Below, in pieces: positions 45,729-54,595 of a DNA stretch of 64,000 nucleotides; positions within the stretch are counted from its first letter, which is position 1, and every line of letters begins with the position of its first letter. This stretch comes from Altericroceibacterium indicum (lineage in GTDB: Bacteria > Pseudomonadota > Alphaproteobacteria > Sphingomonadales > Sphingomonadaceae). The notes beneath the pieces are model-generated. The model was given only the letters and a program-made list of their open reading frames with translations. It made no database searches and was not told the origin of the DNA. Made by a program: the position numbers and the translations under genes. The DNA is taken from positions 620,001-684,000 of the forward strand of contig NZ_WTYQ01000001.1 in the NCBI RefSeq assembly GCF_009828105.1. The letters are read 5' to 3'.

Positions 45729-45923
45729 ATGGAAGCAGCAGTTAAGAAACTGTTCCACTGGATGCCGTTCCTGTTTGGTATTGGCTTTATTGCGCCGTTG
45801 ATTGCGCAAACTATGGTGGCTTTGCATGTGGAACCACCTTTCGGCCTCAGCCCAATCCTTTTTGGTCTGTTAATTGGCATCCCGTGGGGCTTCCAGACTG
45901 TTATTCGGGGGCGCTGGCTTTAG
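45729..45923 (+). CDS. Small two-helix membrane protein next to the desaturase
   Basis: A 64-residue protein with two hydrophobic segments (about 11-31 and 38-56) joined by a short VEPPFG loop, and a basic C-terminus (RGRWL). It follows the desaturase by 24 bp on the same strand with a purine-rich ribosome site (GAGGAAAGAGAG), so it is probably real and co-expressed. I do not recognise the family; it may stabilise the desaturase or supply electrons indirectly, but no redox motif is visible. Confidence 0.75.
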   Translation: MEAAVKKLFHWMPFLFGIGFIAPLIAQTMVALHVEPPFGLSPILFGLLIGIPWGFQTVIRGRWL

Positions 45924-45930
45924 GCGACGT

Positions 45931-46806
45931 TCACTTGTGAATATAGCCTAAGTCCTTAGAATCTATCAGCCATTTGCCATCCAGAAGGAGCGGGGATGTT
46001 CCCCGTTCCTTCACTTTGCCAATGCAATAAGCAGGCATGGGGAGCTTCGTAGCGCTGGGTGCAGTGAACAGAAGCTCATAGTCATCCCCCCAACGGATGG
46101 CGTCTCTATGGCGTGTTTTGGGGGCACTGATCGGAATGGCAGAACTATCGATCGCCAAGCTCATTGCGCTTGCTTCTGCAAGACGCCAGCTATCTAGCAG
46201 TAGTCCGTCTGAAATATCCATCATTGCGCTGACCAATGGCGCTAGAGCTTGGCCTTCCGCTAAGCGAGGAACTGGTCGACGGTAAGCGAGACTATCTGCA
46301 TCTTTACCGTCTCGTAGCGCTTCAAAACCTATCATTGCAGCACCCACTGGCCCGGTGACATAAATACTATCACCAGGTGATGCTTTGCTGCGCGAAGGAA
46401 CGGGGGAATATGTTGCCTCTCCTATGGCGGTTAGGCCAAAAGTGCGGGGCGCTCCACCAGAAACGGTATCGCCCCCTAAAAGTGGCACGTCATAGGTGGT
46501 TAAAATCTCCCGTAACCCATCGAGAAACCTTGTATCGGCGTCCCCAAGCATATGGCCCAGTAAAACACCAACAGGTTTGGCGCCTTTCGCTGCAAGGTCG
46601 CTGAGATTGGTAGCCACAAGTTTCCAAGCGATGTCTGCTGGGTCTTGATCCTTAAGAAAATGGATCCCTTCGACCATTACATCATAGGTCAAAACCAGCG
46701 TTGCACCGCCAATTTCAAGCACAGCAGCATCATCTTGCAAGCCCCGTGCGGCAGGGTGGTTAGCTAAGCTGCGAAGACCAGCAATGAATTCGGCTTCCCC
46801 TTTCAT
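45931..46806 (-). CDS. thiL: Thiamine-monophosphate kinase
   Basis: A 291-residue enzyme that phosphorylates TMP to TPP. The glycine/aspartate pattern AGLRSLANHPAARGLQDDAAV, VLTYDVMVEGIHFL, NLSDLAAKGAKPVGVLL and GGDTVSGG are ThiL signatures, and MMDISDGLLLDSWRLAE forms the second half. It belongs to the PurM/ThiL superfamily. It faces the S1/P1 nuclease gene divergently; no other thiamine gene or TPP riboswitch was seen nearby. Confidence 0.95.
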   Translation of the reverse strand: MKGEAEFIAGLRSLANHPAARGLQDDAAVLEIGGATLVLTYDVMVEGIHFLKDQDPADIAWKLVATNLSDLAAKGAKPVGVLLGHMLGDADTRFLDGLREILTTYDVPLLGGDTVSGGAPRTFGLTAIGEATYSPVPSRSKASPGDSIYVTGPVGAAMIGFEALRDGKDADSLAYRRPVPRLAEGQALAPLVSAMMDISDGLLLDSWRLAEASAMSLAIDSSAIPISAPKTRHRDAIRWGDDYELLFTAPSATKLPMPAYCIGKVKERGTSPLLLDGKWLIDSKDLGYIHK

Positions 46807-46863
46807 CTCTTTGCCATTTGGCTAGAGGAGATAATACCCACGCTCCGCATTACAGGATCAGCC

Positions 46864-47694
46864 ATGAAACGCATTTCTTCCATTCTCTCGGGCATGAGCA
46901 TTGCAATATCTCTTGCCGCAGCAAGCCCTGCCTATGCCTGGGGACCTATAGGCCATCGGGTAAGCGCGGAAATAGCCGAGCGCAACCTGGACGGACGAAC
47001 GCGGGCTGAAGTCACGATGATTTTGCATGGTGAAACTTTGGCAGAACTCGCCACTGTGCCTGATGAAATGCGCTCTGATCCAGATAAATTCTGGCAGGAA
47101 ACATCTCCACCCTATCACTATGTCACCTTGCCCAAAGGGGTCGATGCAAGCCAGTTGCATCACCCTCCACAGGGTGATGCGATTACTGCATTAGATCATT
47201 ATACAAAAGTGTTGCGTGATCCGGCAGCCAGCATTGATGATAAGAAATTGGCGCTGGCTTTTGTGGTTCATATCGTGGCTGATCTCCATATGCCTTTGCA
47301 TGTAGGGAATGGGACAGACCGTGGTGGCAATGATTTCAAGGTGAATTGGTTCGGTCAGCCGGAAACTTTGCATTGGGTGTGGGATGAAGGGCTCATCCTG
47401 CATCAGCAGCTTAGTTTTAGCGAATATAGCGACCGTTTGGAGCGGGAGACGACCCCGGAGCAGCAGGTGAAGTGGTGGGTCCCGACACCAACAGTTTGGG
47501 TGGAGGAAAGCGCGCAATTGCGGGATTCTATCTATCCTGCGACTGGTCCTGACCAAGGTGCTGGGACGATTGAATCCCCGGTAAATTTGTCCTGGGATTA
47601 CGCCTACAAAGAAACCCCTCGGATGGAGCACCGTTTGGCTCAATCAGGCGTTCGGACGGCCGCTTATTTGCAATGGGTTTTTGCAGATAAGTAA
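46864..47694 (+). CDS. S1/P1-type zinc nuclease, exported
   Basis: A 276-residue phosphodiesterase. The signal peptide is cut after PAYA, leaving the conserved N-terminal Trp (residue 26) whose amino group binds zinc; the other ligands lie in GHRVSAEIAE, FVVHIVADLHMPLHVG, RGGNDFKVN and LHWVWDEG. Such enzymes degrade single-stranded nucleic acids and nucleotides in the periplasm or outside, so they may release phosphate, which would fit the Pho cluster 2 kb away, though I see no Pho box here. Confidence 0.92.
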   Translation: MKRISSILSGMSIAISLAAASPAYAWGPIGHRVSAEIAERNLDGRTRAEVTMILHGETLAELATVPDEMRSDPDKFWQETSPPYHYVTLPKGVDASQLHHPPQGDAITALDHYTKVLRDPAASIDDKKLALAFVVHIVADLHMPLHVGNGTDRGGNDFKVNWFGQPETLHWVWDEGLILHQQLSFSEYSDRLERETTPEQQVKWWVPTPTVWVEESAQLRDSIYPATGPDQGAGTIESPVNLSWDYAYKETPRMEHRLAQSGVRTAAYLQWVFADK

Positions 47695-47716
47695 CTATTT
47701 TCAGTTACTTAGAATC

Positions 47717-48436
47717 ATGAAGCTCGCTGAATTTCTAAAAAGCCCTAAGGTAGATTTGGCGGCTGTGTTTCTGCTGATGGCACTTGGCGTGTTTTTGTTG
47801 CTGCGAGTGTGGCTTCAGGATCATCCGCAGCATAATCCTTGGGTACCTCTGGATCTGCGCGATCCTCCAGGCTGGACGACACGGCAAAAGCTGGCTGATT
47901 TACGCGTTAATTCAGATGCTTGCAGAACGATTCTTGAGCGCAGTGGCATTGGTTTTGTCAGCTACGAACCGGTAGGGGAGGGGGCGTGCAGGCGGGATGA
48001 CCGGCTGAGTTTGACGCGCGCGCCGCTTTCCCCCTCTTTACCGCAAACAAGTTGTGCGGTTGCAGCCGGTTTTGCCATGTGGTTTGCGCAGTCAGTGGAG
48101 CCTGCAGCACGCAAAATACTGGGGTCTGGTATTGCCCGAATTGAGCATCTGGGAAGTTATAATTGCCGCCGGATCAATAGTGGTAAGAGCGGTTCGTGGA
48201 GCGAACATGCTACTGGCAATGCCATTGATATTACAGGATTTACACTTGAGGATGGCCGCCGGATCAGTGTGCTGAAAGATTGGCAGAGCGGTGATGAAAA
48301 GGGGCTGTTTCTGCGCGCAGTTCGTGATGGTGCCTGCGGTGTTTTCGGAACTGTCCTATCACCTGACTATAATGTCGCACACGCCGATCATTTCCACCTC
48401 GACCAGCAGAAAAGAACCTGGGGTGTTTGTCGATAG
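47717..48436 (+). CDS. Extensin-like family protein (D-Ala-D-Ala peptidase fold)
   Basis: A 239-residue protein with one N-terminal membrane helix (about 13-30) and a periplasmic domain of the alphaproteobacterial extensin-like family, related to zinc M15-type peptidoglycan peptidases. GSWSEHATGNAIDITGF and NVAHADHFHLD carry the metal-type His/Asp residues, and six cysteines suggest disulfides. The ATG at 47717 is preferred, since the longer in-frame start overlaps the nuclease gene. Activity on peptidoglycan is inferred. Confidence 0.85.
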   Translation: MKLAEFLKSPKVDLAAVFLLMALGVFLLLRVWLQDHPQHNPWVPLDLRDPPGWTTRQKLADLRVNSDACRTILERSGIGFVSYEPVGEGACRRDDRLSLTRAPLSPSLPQTSCAVAAGFAMWFAQSVEPAARKILGSGIARIEHLGSYNCRRINSGKSGSWSEHATGNAIDITGFTLEDGRRISVLKDWQSGDEKGLFLRAVRDGACGVFGTVLSPDYNVAHADHFHLDQQKRTWGVCR

Positions 48437-48540
48437 AGGGGCGGATAAGAGGGGCAGAGAGCGACCTAAGGCGCTCTAAAGGTACAGAGCGTTCATTTCA
48501 CAGCGATCAGAACGATACCTCAAACCGTCTATCCAGTCCT

Positions 48541-48579
48541 GACCATTCCGGGACGGCCACTCAACGTCCCGGAATGGTC
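48541..48579. terminator. Perfect 15-bp hairpin between convergent extensin-like and phoB genes
   Basis: GACCATTCCGGGACG (48541-48555) is the exact complement of CGTCCCGGAATGGTC (48565-48579); loop of nine. It stands 15 bp past the phoB stop codon and 104 bp past the extensin-like gene. There is no T run, so it may be a U-less terminator or an mRNA-stabilising stem for the pst-pho transcript. Confidence 0.6.
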
Positions 48580-48594
48580 AAGTTGCATGACTGT

Positions 48595-49284
48595 TCAGAC
48601 CGCTTCCATCGCATAGCCAGCCGAGCGGACCGTGCGGATCGGATCACCTGCGTTGCCCACCGCAATGGCTTTGCGCAGGCGGCGAATGTGAACATCCACC
48701 GTGCGTTCTTCAATTTCACTGCCGGTGCCCCAGACGGCATCGAGCAATTGCCCGCGCGAGAAAACGCGGCGGGGATGTTCCATGAAGAATTTCAGCAAGC
48801 GATATTCTGTTGGGCCGACCTGCAATTGCTGGCCACGGCGTTCAACGCGGTGGGCTACCGGATCGAGCTTTATATCGCCCACTTCGATGCATTCGCCGGC
48901 AAGGGCGGGGCGCACGCGGCGGAGCACAGCGGCGACGCGGGCCAGCAATTCGCGGGGAGAGAAGGGCTTGGTGATATAATCATCGGCCCCGGTTTCCAAT
49001 CCGCGCACGCGGTCATCTTCGGCTTCACGCGCGGTGAGCATGATGATCGGGACGTGAGCGGTGGCTTTATCCCGGCGCAAGCGGCGGCACACTTCGATGC
49101 CGCTAGTGCCTTCAACCATCCAATCCAGAATGACCAGATCGGGTGTTTCTTCGGCAGCCAGCACAAGGGCTTCATCGCCATCGGCGGTAACACGAACAGA
49201 ATAGCCTTCGCTGTCGAATCGATATTCGAGCAGTTCGGCCAGAGCCTGATCGTCTTCTACAAGCAGCAGTTTGGGTGCGGACAC
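48595..49284 (-). CDS. phoB: Phosphate regulon response regulator PhoB
   Basis: A 229-residue OmpR-type regulator. The receiver domain has the acidic pair at 11-12, the phosphorylated Asp54 in VILDWM, Thr/Ser in MLTARE and Lys in TKPFSP; the winged-helix DNA-binding domain (about 130-229) has TEYRLLKFFMEHPRRVFSR and ERTVDVHIRRLRKAI. I use the GTG at 49284 with AAAGGGA upstream; the product has the same length as E. coli PhoB. It is last in the phoR-pst-phoU-phoB run and presumably controls it. Confidence 0.95.
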   Translation of the reverse strand: MSAPKLLLVEDDQALAELLEYRFDSEGYSVRVTADGDEALVLAAEETPDLVILDWMVEGTSGIEVCRRLRRDKATAHVPIIMLTAREAEDDRVRGLETGADDYITKPFSPRELLARVAAVLRRVRPALAGECIEVGDIKLDPVAHRVERRGQQLQVGPTEYRLLKFFMEHPRRVFSRGQLLDAVWGTGSEIEERTVDVHIRRLRKAIAVGNAGDPIRTVRSAGYAMEAV

Positions 49285-49360
49285 ATCATTTCCCTTTCGT
49301 GATATGTCCCCAACCATTCAAATGTTACCAGAATGCGACAAAACTGTCGTGCATGGCAGA

Positions 49361-50029
49361 TCAACGCAATTCATCGGGCGGATACTCCCCTGTAGCGGCA
49401 TAATGAACCATCTCGGCAACATTGGTGGCATGGTCGCCAATGCGTTCAATATTGCGGGCCACGAACAGCAATTGTGCAGCGCTGGAGATGGTGGCCGGAT
49501 TTTCCACCATATAGCTTACCAGATTACGGAAGATGCTGTCATAGAAAGTATCAACGCGTTCGTCGCGCTGGATCACTTCACGCGCCAGAACCGGATCGCG
49601 CGCGGCATAGGCCGTGAGCACATCATGGACCATTTCTGCGGCCACTTCACCCATGACGGGGAGCAGTGTCAGCGGATCGAAGCGCTTGCGATCTTCCACA
49701 TCGCCTACCCGGCGAGCAATGTTCTTGGCGTAATCGCCAATCCGTTCGACTACGCCAGCGATTTTGAGCGCTGCGATAATTTCACGCAGATCGTCGGCCA
49801 GTGGCGCACGCAGGGCCAGCACGCGAACCGCGAGCTTATCCACTTCGCTTTCCAGCGTGTCGAGTTTCTTGTCCCGCTCAACCACCTGCTGCGCGAGTTC
49901 AACATCACCATTCACCAATGCCTGTAGCGATTCCTGAATCGCCACTTCTGCCAGGCCGCCCATTTCGGCGATCAGCCCGCGCAGGCGGGTGATGTCTTCG
50001 TCAAACGCCTTGACCGTATGTTCTGTCAT
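49361..50029 (-). CDS. phoU: Phosphate signalling protein PhoU
   Basis: A 222-residue all-helical metal-binding protein that links Pst transport to PhoR. Two PhoU domains repeat the E-x-x-x-D pattern: VVERDKKLDTLESEVDKLAV (about 58-77) and VIQRDERVDTFYDSIFRNLV (about 157-176). Its start overlaps the pstB stop by one base. Confidence 0.96.
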   Translation of the reverse strand: MTEHTVKAFDEDITRLRGLIAEMGGLAEVAIQESLQALVNGDVELAQQVVERDKKLDTLESEVDKLAVRVLALRAPLADDLREIIAALKIAGVVERIGDYAKNIARRVGDVEDRKRFDPLTLLPVMGEVAAEMVHDVLTAYAARDPVLAREVIQRDERVDTFYDSIFRNLVSYMVENPATISSAAQLLFVARNIERIGDHATNVAEMVHYAATGEYPPDELR

Positions 50030-50808
50030 CAGCCGTACCTGCCTGTAATATAATCCTTTGTACGCTCTTCGCGCGGATTGGTGAAAATATCTGAAGTTTC
50101 ACCATATTCCACCATCTTCCCGAGGTGGAAGAAAGCGGTCCTTTGCGAAACGCGCGCAGCTTGCTGCATTGAATGCGTTACGATCACGATAGCATAACGG
50201 CCACGCAATTCGTCGATCAATTCTTCGATTTTGGCGGTAGCAATCGGATCGAGCGCCGAACAGGGTTCATCCATCAGGATAACTTCAGGCTCAACCGCGA
50301 TGGCGCGCGCAATGCACAGGCGCTGCTGCTGCCCACCGGAAAGTGCAGTGCCCGAATCGCTCAGGCGATCCTTCACTTCTTCCCACAAACCCGCACGGCG
50401 CAGGCTTTTTTCGACGATCTGATCGAGATGATCCTTGCCATCAGCCAGCCCGTGAATTTTGGGACCATAGGCGATGTTTTCATAAATCGTCTTCGGGAAT
50501 GGGTTGGGGCGCTGGAACACCATGCCCACACGGGCGCGCAATTGCACCACATCCATTCCGGAGCGATAAATATCATCACCGTCGAGTTCGATCGTGCCTT
50601 CGACACGGGCGGAGGCAATCGTATCATTCATGCGGTTCAACGTCCGCAGGAAGGTTGATTTGCCGCAGCCCGACGGGCCGATAAAGGCGGTGACATGATC
50701 GGTTTCAATATCAATCGATACGCTGTCGATTGCCTGTTTCGGACCATAAAAGACCGAAACGTCACGAGCGCGCATCTTGGCGGGGGAGTTTGCGGAAGTT
50801 TGGGTCAC
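50029..50808 (-). CDS. pstB: Phosphate ABC transporter ATP-binding protein
   Basis: A 259-residue ATPase of the Pst system. Walker [13 protein letters not shown], the Q-loop, the signature [15 protein letters not shown] and Walker [14 protein letters not shown] are all intact; [16 protein letters not shown] is PstB-specific. The start is a GTG at 50808 that overlaps the pstA stop by four bases (GTGA); the longer in-frame version runs into pstA. Confidence 0.97.
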   Translation of the reverse strand: MTQTSANSPAKMRARDVSVFYGPKQAIDSVSIDIETDHVTAFIGPSGCGKSTFLRTLNRMNDTIASARVEGTIELDGDDIYRSGMDVVQLRARVGMVFQRPNPFPKTIYENIAYGPKIHGLADGKDHLDQIVEKSLRRAGLWEEVKDRLSDSGTALSGGQQQRLCIARAIAVEPEVILMDEPCSALDPIATAKIEELIDELRGRYAIVIVTHSMQQAARVSQRTAFFHLGKMVEYGETSDIFTNPREERTKDYITGRYG

Positions 50809-52058
50809 CACTTTTTCTCGAAACGGTTGCGCAGGTAGATGGCTATGCCATTCATACACAGCAGGAAAATAAGAAGCACGATAATCGCAGCGGAAGTCCG
50901 CTCTACGAAGCCGCGGTCGATTTCGTCTGACCAGAGGAAGATCTGGACGGGAAGCACGGTGGCCGGCGATGTAAACCCTTCAGGAGGCGTTGCCACAAAG
51001 GCCCGCATTCCGATCATCAGCAGTGGGGCAGTTTCACCCAATGCGCGCGCCATGCCGATGATGGTGCCGGTCAAAATACCGGGCAGGGCCAGCGGCAGAA
51101 CATGATGGAACACGACCTGCACCGGCGATGCGCCAATTGCGAGAGCACCGTCCCGAATGGATGGCGGCACGGCCTTGATGGCGTTGCGGCCAGAAATCAC
51201 GATCACCGGCATGGTCATCAGCGCCAGCGTCATGCCGCCAATAATCGGGGCCGAGCGCAAATTGGGGAACAGGCCGAGGAACAAGGCCAGCCCCAACAGG
51301 CCGAAGATGATGGACGGCACAGCCGCCAGATTGTTGATCGATACTTCGATCAGATCCGTCCAGCGGTTCTTGGGTGCGTATTCTTCAAGGTAAAGTGCTG
51401 CCAGCACGCCAATCGGGAAGGCCAGAGCCAGAGTGATGAGCATGGTCAGCATGGAACCCTTAAGCGCGCCCCAAATGCCAACGAGCTGAGGGTCGGTCGC
51501 GTCTGAACGGGTCAGGAAACCGAGATCAAGCCGACTGGCGATCTTGCCTTCGCTTTGCAACCTTTTAGCAAGCGGCTGCAAATCCGCTTTGCCATCGCCG
51601 CGATAGGCGTTGGCGAGATCCTTATTGGTGGGCAGGTTGAAGGTCACTTCACGATCCAGCGAAGCCGGATTGCTGATGATATCATTCGCTACCAAACGCC
51701 AGGAATCGCTGCTGATCTGCGCTGCGCCATCTTTGCCCAGTGCCTTTTCAGCATAGAAATCCACCACATCGGGCAGGCCCTGACCTTGCAGTGACTGAAG
51801 GCTTTCTGATTCGTTGCGCTGCGATCGGTCAATTGTCAGGCCTGCTTCGCGGAAGTCGATTGGCACAGTCACTTCAACACGTGTCAGGCCGCCAATGCCG
51901 TTCACCGTCATGGTCACGAGCAGAAATGCCAGTACCACGACCGAAAACAGAATGGCGCCAAGCCCGGCGAGCCGGAACCGCTTTTCGGCAGCGTAGCGCT
52001 TTTTCAGCCGCTTTTCGAATGCGGGTGTGCGGGTGGGGAGGGTGATGGTGTCACTCAT
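50805..52058 (-). CDS. pstA: Phosphate ABC transporter permease PstA (long form)
   Basis: A 417-residue inner-membrane permease, about 120 residues longer than E. coli PstA. One helix at about 35-55 is followed by a periplasmic DUF3333-type insert (about 60-190) before the five-helix permease domain with the EAA-like loop [23 protein letters not shown]. The long form is common in alphaproteobacteria. It overlaps pstC by eight bases and pstB by four. Confidence 0.95.
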   Translation of the reverse strand: MSDTITLPTRTPAFEKRLKKRYAAEKRFRLAGLGAILFSVVVLAFLLVTMTVNGIGGLTRVEVTVPIDFREAGLTIDRSQRNESESLQSLQGQGLPDVVDFYAEKALGKDGAAQISSDSWRLVANDIISNPASLDREVTFNLPTNKDLANAYRGDGKADLQPLAKRLQSEGKIASRLDLGFLTRSDATDPQLVGIWGALKGSMLTMLITLALAFPIGVLAALYLEEYAPKNRWTDLIEVSINNLAAVPSIIFGLLGLALFLGLFPNLRSAPIIGGMTLALMTMPVIVISGRNAIKAVPPSIRDGALAIGASPVQVVFHHVLPLALPGILTGTIIGMARALGETAPLLMIGMRAFVATPPEGFTSPATVLPVQIFLWSDEIDRGFVERTSAAIIVLLIFLLCMNGIAIYLRNRFEKKW

Positions 52059-53436
52059 AAGCTTCGCGGAACCGTTTGACGACGCGCAGGGCGATGAAAT
52101 TAAGGGCGAGGGTCACCAGAAACAGCACAAAGCCAAGGGCAAAGGCGCTGAGCGTTGCGGGATGGTCAAAACTGCCTTCACCGGTCAGCATGGCGACGAT
52201 CTGGAAGGTCACGGTGGTCATCGCTTCAAGCGGGTTGGCTGAAAGATTGGCGGCGGCACCAGCGGCCATCACCACAATCATGGTCTCGCCAATTGCACGG
52301 CTGATGGCGAGCATCACGCCCGCCACAATGCCGGGAAGGGCTGCTGGCACGAGAACTTTGCGGATCGTTTCGGACTGGGTGGCACCCATAGCGAGCGAAC
52401 CGTCGCGCATGGCCTGCGGCACGGCTGCAATGGAATCGTCGGCCATGGAGGAGACGAACGGAATAATCATCACGCCCATCACCAGACCAGCGGCCAGCGC
52501 ACTTTCGCTTGATGCGTTGGATATGCCAACCGAAATGGCAAGGTCGCGCACGATAGGGGCGACGGTCAGCGCAGCGAAATAGCCGTAAACCACGGTAGGC
52601 ACACCGGCGAGGATTTCCAGCATGGGCTTCAGCCATTTGCGCCAGCGCGGATTGGCGTATTGGGTAAGGTAAATCGCGCTCATCAGGCCGAGCGGGATCG
52701 CGACGATCATGGCGATGATCGCGCCGATATAGATCGTGCCCCAGAATAGCGGAATAGCGCCGTAACGCGATGGGTCAGGGTTGGCCGGATTGCCCATCGG
52801 GTCTGGTCCCCAATGGGTGCCGAAAAGGAAGTCAATCGGGCTGACCATCCCGAAGAAACGGATGGTTTCGAACACCAGGCTGATAAAAATGCCCAGCGTC
52901 GTCAGAACCGCCACCAGGGATGCAAGGAGCAGAATGCCCATCACAATCCGCTCAACCTTGGTGCGGGCTCTAAAATCAGGTTTGAGACGCAAAAACGCCC
53001 ATGTGCCGCCGGCAAAGCCGATCAGCAGCGTAGCGATGACACCGACAATATTATAGCGCAGCAAGGCCTGCTCGAACGGTTCAATCAGCGCACGAGAATC
53101 CGGGTTGAAAACACCTTGTGCAGACCCAACCGCTACGGCGCGCGCTTCGGCCAGCATCGTCTGGCGTTGCATTCCAAAATCGGGAAGATTGGCCGCAGCG
53201 GGGGTTCCCAATACATATTGCGTGACAAGCTGCGGCTCGATGACTGCCCACAGGCAGACGAACAACAGCACAGGCACCAGCACCCAAAGCGCAACATACC
53301 ACCCGTGATAGGATGGTAGCGCGGCAAGCCGCGTGTTCGGAGCGGCGCGCTTGTAGCCCCAAGCGCGTGCCCGAGCGGCCAGCCATCCGGCAAGACCAAG
53401 CAAAAGGGCCAGGAGAAGCAGAATGGCTGGCGACAT
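52051..53436 (-). CDS. pstC: Phosphate ABC transporter permease PstC (long form)
   Basis: A 461-residue permease, well above the 319 of E. coli. The N-terminal third has two helices and a periplasmic domain (about 60-140), and the permease core contains IPFVSSMADDSIAAVPQAMRD and SLAMGATQSETIRKVLVP, the EAA-loop that touches PstB. The ATG at 53436 follows AAGAG; an in-frame TTG one codon upstream is less likely. With PstA it forms the membrane channel. Confidence 0.95.
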   Translation of the reverse strand: MSPAILLLLALLLGLAGWLAARARAWGYKRAAPNTRLAALPSYHGWYVALWVLVPVLLFVCLWAVIEPQLVTQYVLGTPAAANLPDFGMQRQTMLAEARAVAVGSAQGVFNPDSRALIEPFEQALLRYNIVGVIATLLIGFAGGTWAFLRLKPDFRARTKVERIVMGILLLASLVAVLTTLGIFISLVFETIRFFGMVSPIDFLFGTHWGPDPMGNPANPDPSRYGAIPLFWGTIYIGAIIAMIVAIPLGLMSAIYLTQYANPRWRKWLKPMLEILAGVPTVVYGYFAALTVAPIVRDLAISVGISNASSESALAAGLVMGVMIIPFVSSMADDSIAAVPQAMRDGSLAMGATQSETIRKVLVPAALPGIVAGVMLAISRAIGETMIVVMAAGAAANLSANPLEAMTTVTFQIVAMLTGEGSFDHPATLSAFALGFVLFLVTLALNFIALRVVKRFREAYE

Positions 53437-53451
53437 CAAATTACTCTTATA

Positions 53452-54513
53452 TTACTTAGGATAAGCTGCCGACTTGAGGTCGGCGATAGTCAGCTTCGGA
53501 AACTCTGTGGTGGCCGCTTTGCTCTTGGCCATCACGTCAGCCGGGCTGGCAACCAGACCGATCTTGGCAAGCGGGCCGCCCTTGGACCATTCAGTAGCCC
53601 ATGACGCGACGAATTCGCGAAGGCCCGGAATAGCATCAAGATGTGCGTCCTTCACATAGATGTAAAGTGGACGAGCACCAGGATAAGCGAAGCTGGAGAT
53701 GTTGGCGTAGGTTGGTTCAACGCCATTCATGTGAAGACCCTGAATTTTATCAGCATTTTCTTCAAGGTAGGAGAAGCCAAATACGCCGATGGCGTTGGGG
53801 TTACCTTCGATCTTCTGGACGATGAGGTTATCCTGCTCACCCTGATCGACGTAAGAACCATCGGAACGTACTTCGGTGCAGGTCTGTGTGAACTTGTCCT
53901 TATCGCTTTCCTTCAGCGCTTCCATCTTGGGGTCGGCTTCACAACCAACTTCCAGAACCAGTTCCTTCAGCGCATCGCGCGTGCCGGAAGTGGAGGGCGG
54001 GCCGTAAACAAGGATCGGCAGATCAGGCAATGAAGGGTCTACGTCTGACCATTTCTTGGCGGTCTGCTTTTCACCGTAAGGGTTGGCGGCAAGAGCCTTG
54101 TAAAGAATCGCTGGCGTCAGGTTCATCGTGATGCCGCCCTTGGCAGAAGCAAAGGCGATACCGTCAAGCCCGACCTGGATTTCGGTGATGTCCTTCACAC
54201 CATTTGCCTGGCAGGTTTCAAACTCAGCAGGCTTCATCCGGCGCGATGCGTCGGCAATATCAGGCGTATTGGCGCCGACACCTGCGCAGAACAGCTGCAT
54301 ACCAGCGCCAGTACCGGTCGATTCAATGATCGGCGAAGAGAAATCAGGATGCGCGCGCGTAAAGCTTTCCGAAACGGATTTCGCGAAAGGATAGACAGTG
54401 GAAGAGCCGACCGCGCGAATGGAATTGCGCGTGCCGCCGCCACCGCCGCCACATGCGGCCAGAGCAAGGCTACCGGCGATAAGCGGCAGAGCGAGGAGAG
54501 CTTTATATTTCAT
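53452..54513 (-). CDS. pstS: Phosphate-binding lipoprotein PstS
   Basis: A 353-residue periplasmic binding protein. Its lipobox LALAAC is followed by a six-glycine run, so it is membrane-anchored rather than free. Phosphate-binding blocks are AVGSSTVYPFAK, IIESTGTGAGM, IADASRRMKPAE and the later TSGTRDALKELVLE. A Pho-box-like site lies 65-82 bp upstream. It is probably the first gene of the PhoB-induced part of the operon. Confidence 0.96.
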   Translation of the reverse strand: MKYKALLALPLIAGSLALAACGGGGGGTRNSIRAVGSSTVYPFAKSVSESFTRAHPDFSSPIIESTGTGAGMQLFCAGVGANTPDIADASRRMKPAEFETCQANGVKDITEIQVGLDGIAFASAKGGITMNLTPAILYKALAANPYGEKQTAKKWSDVDPSLPDLPILVYGPPSTSGTRDALKELVLEVGCEADPKMEALKESDKDKFTQTCTEVRSDGSYVDQGEQDNLIVQKIEGNPNAIGVFGFSYLEENADKIQGLHMNGVEPTYANISSFAYPGARPLYIYVKDAHLDAIPGLREFVASWATEWSKGGPLAKIGLVASPADVMAKSKAATTEFPKLTIADLKSAAYPK

Positions 54514-54577
54514 GGGGAGAATCCTGTCTGTTGGACTGAGCTGTTACGAGGTTATGACAGGCCGTTGTTCAATATAT

Positions 54578-54595
54578 ATGACACGTTCATGACAA
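54578..54595 (-). promoter_or_regulatory. Pho-box-like site before pstS
   Basis: On the minus strand, TTGTCAT (54595-54589), GAAC, GTGTCAT (54584-54578) match the two 7-bp PhoB repeats with 4-bp spacing almost exactly. A further half site, CTGTCAT (54560-54554), lies downstream. The box overlaps the last codons of phoR, so the Pho promoter starts within that gene. Confidence 0.8.

Noticed and set aside
48427-49302. 291-codon plus-strand ORF opposite phoB
   Set aside because: phoB is unmistakable; the opposite frame has no domain and reads through the 15-bp hairpin.
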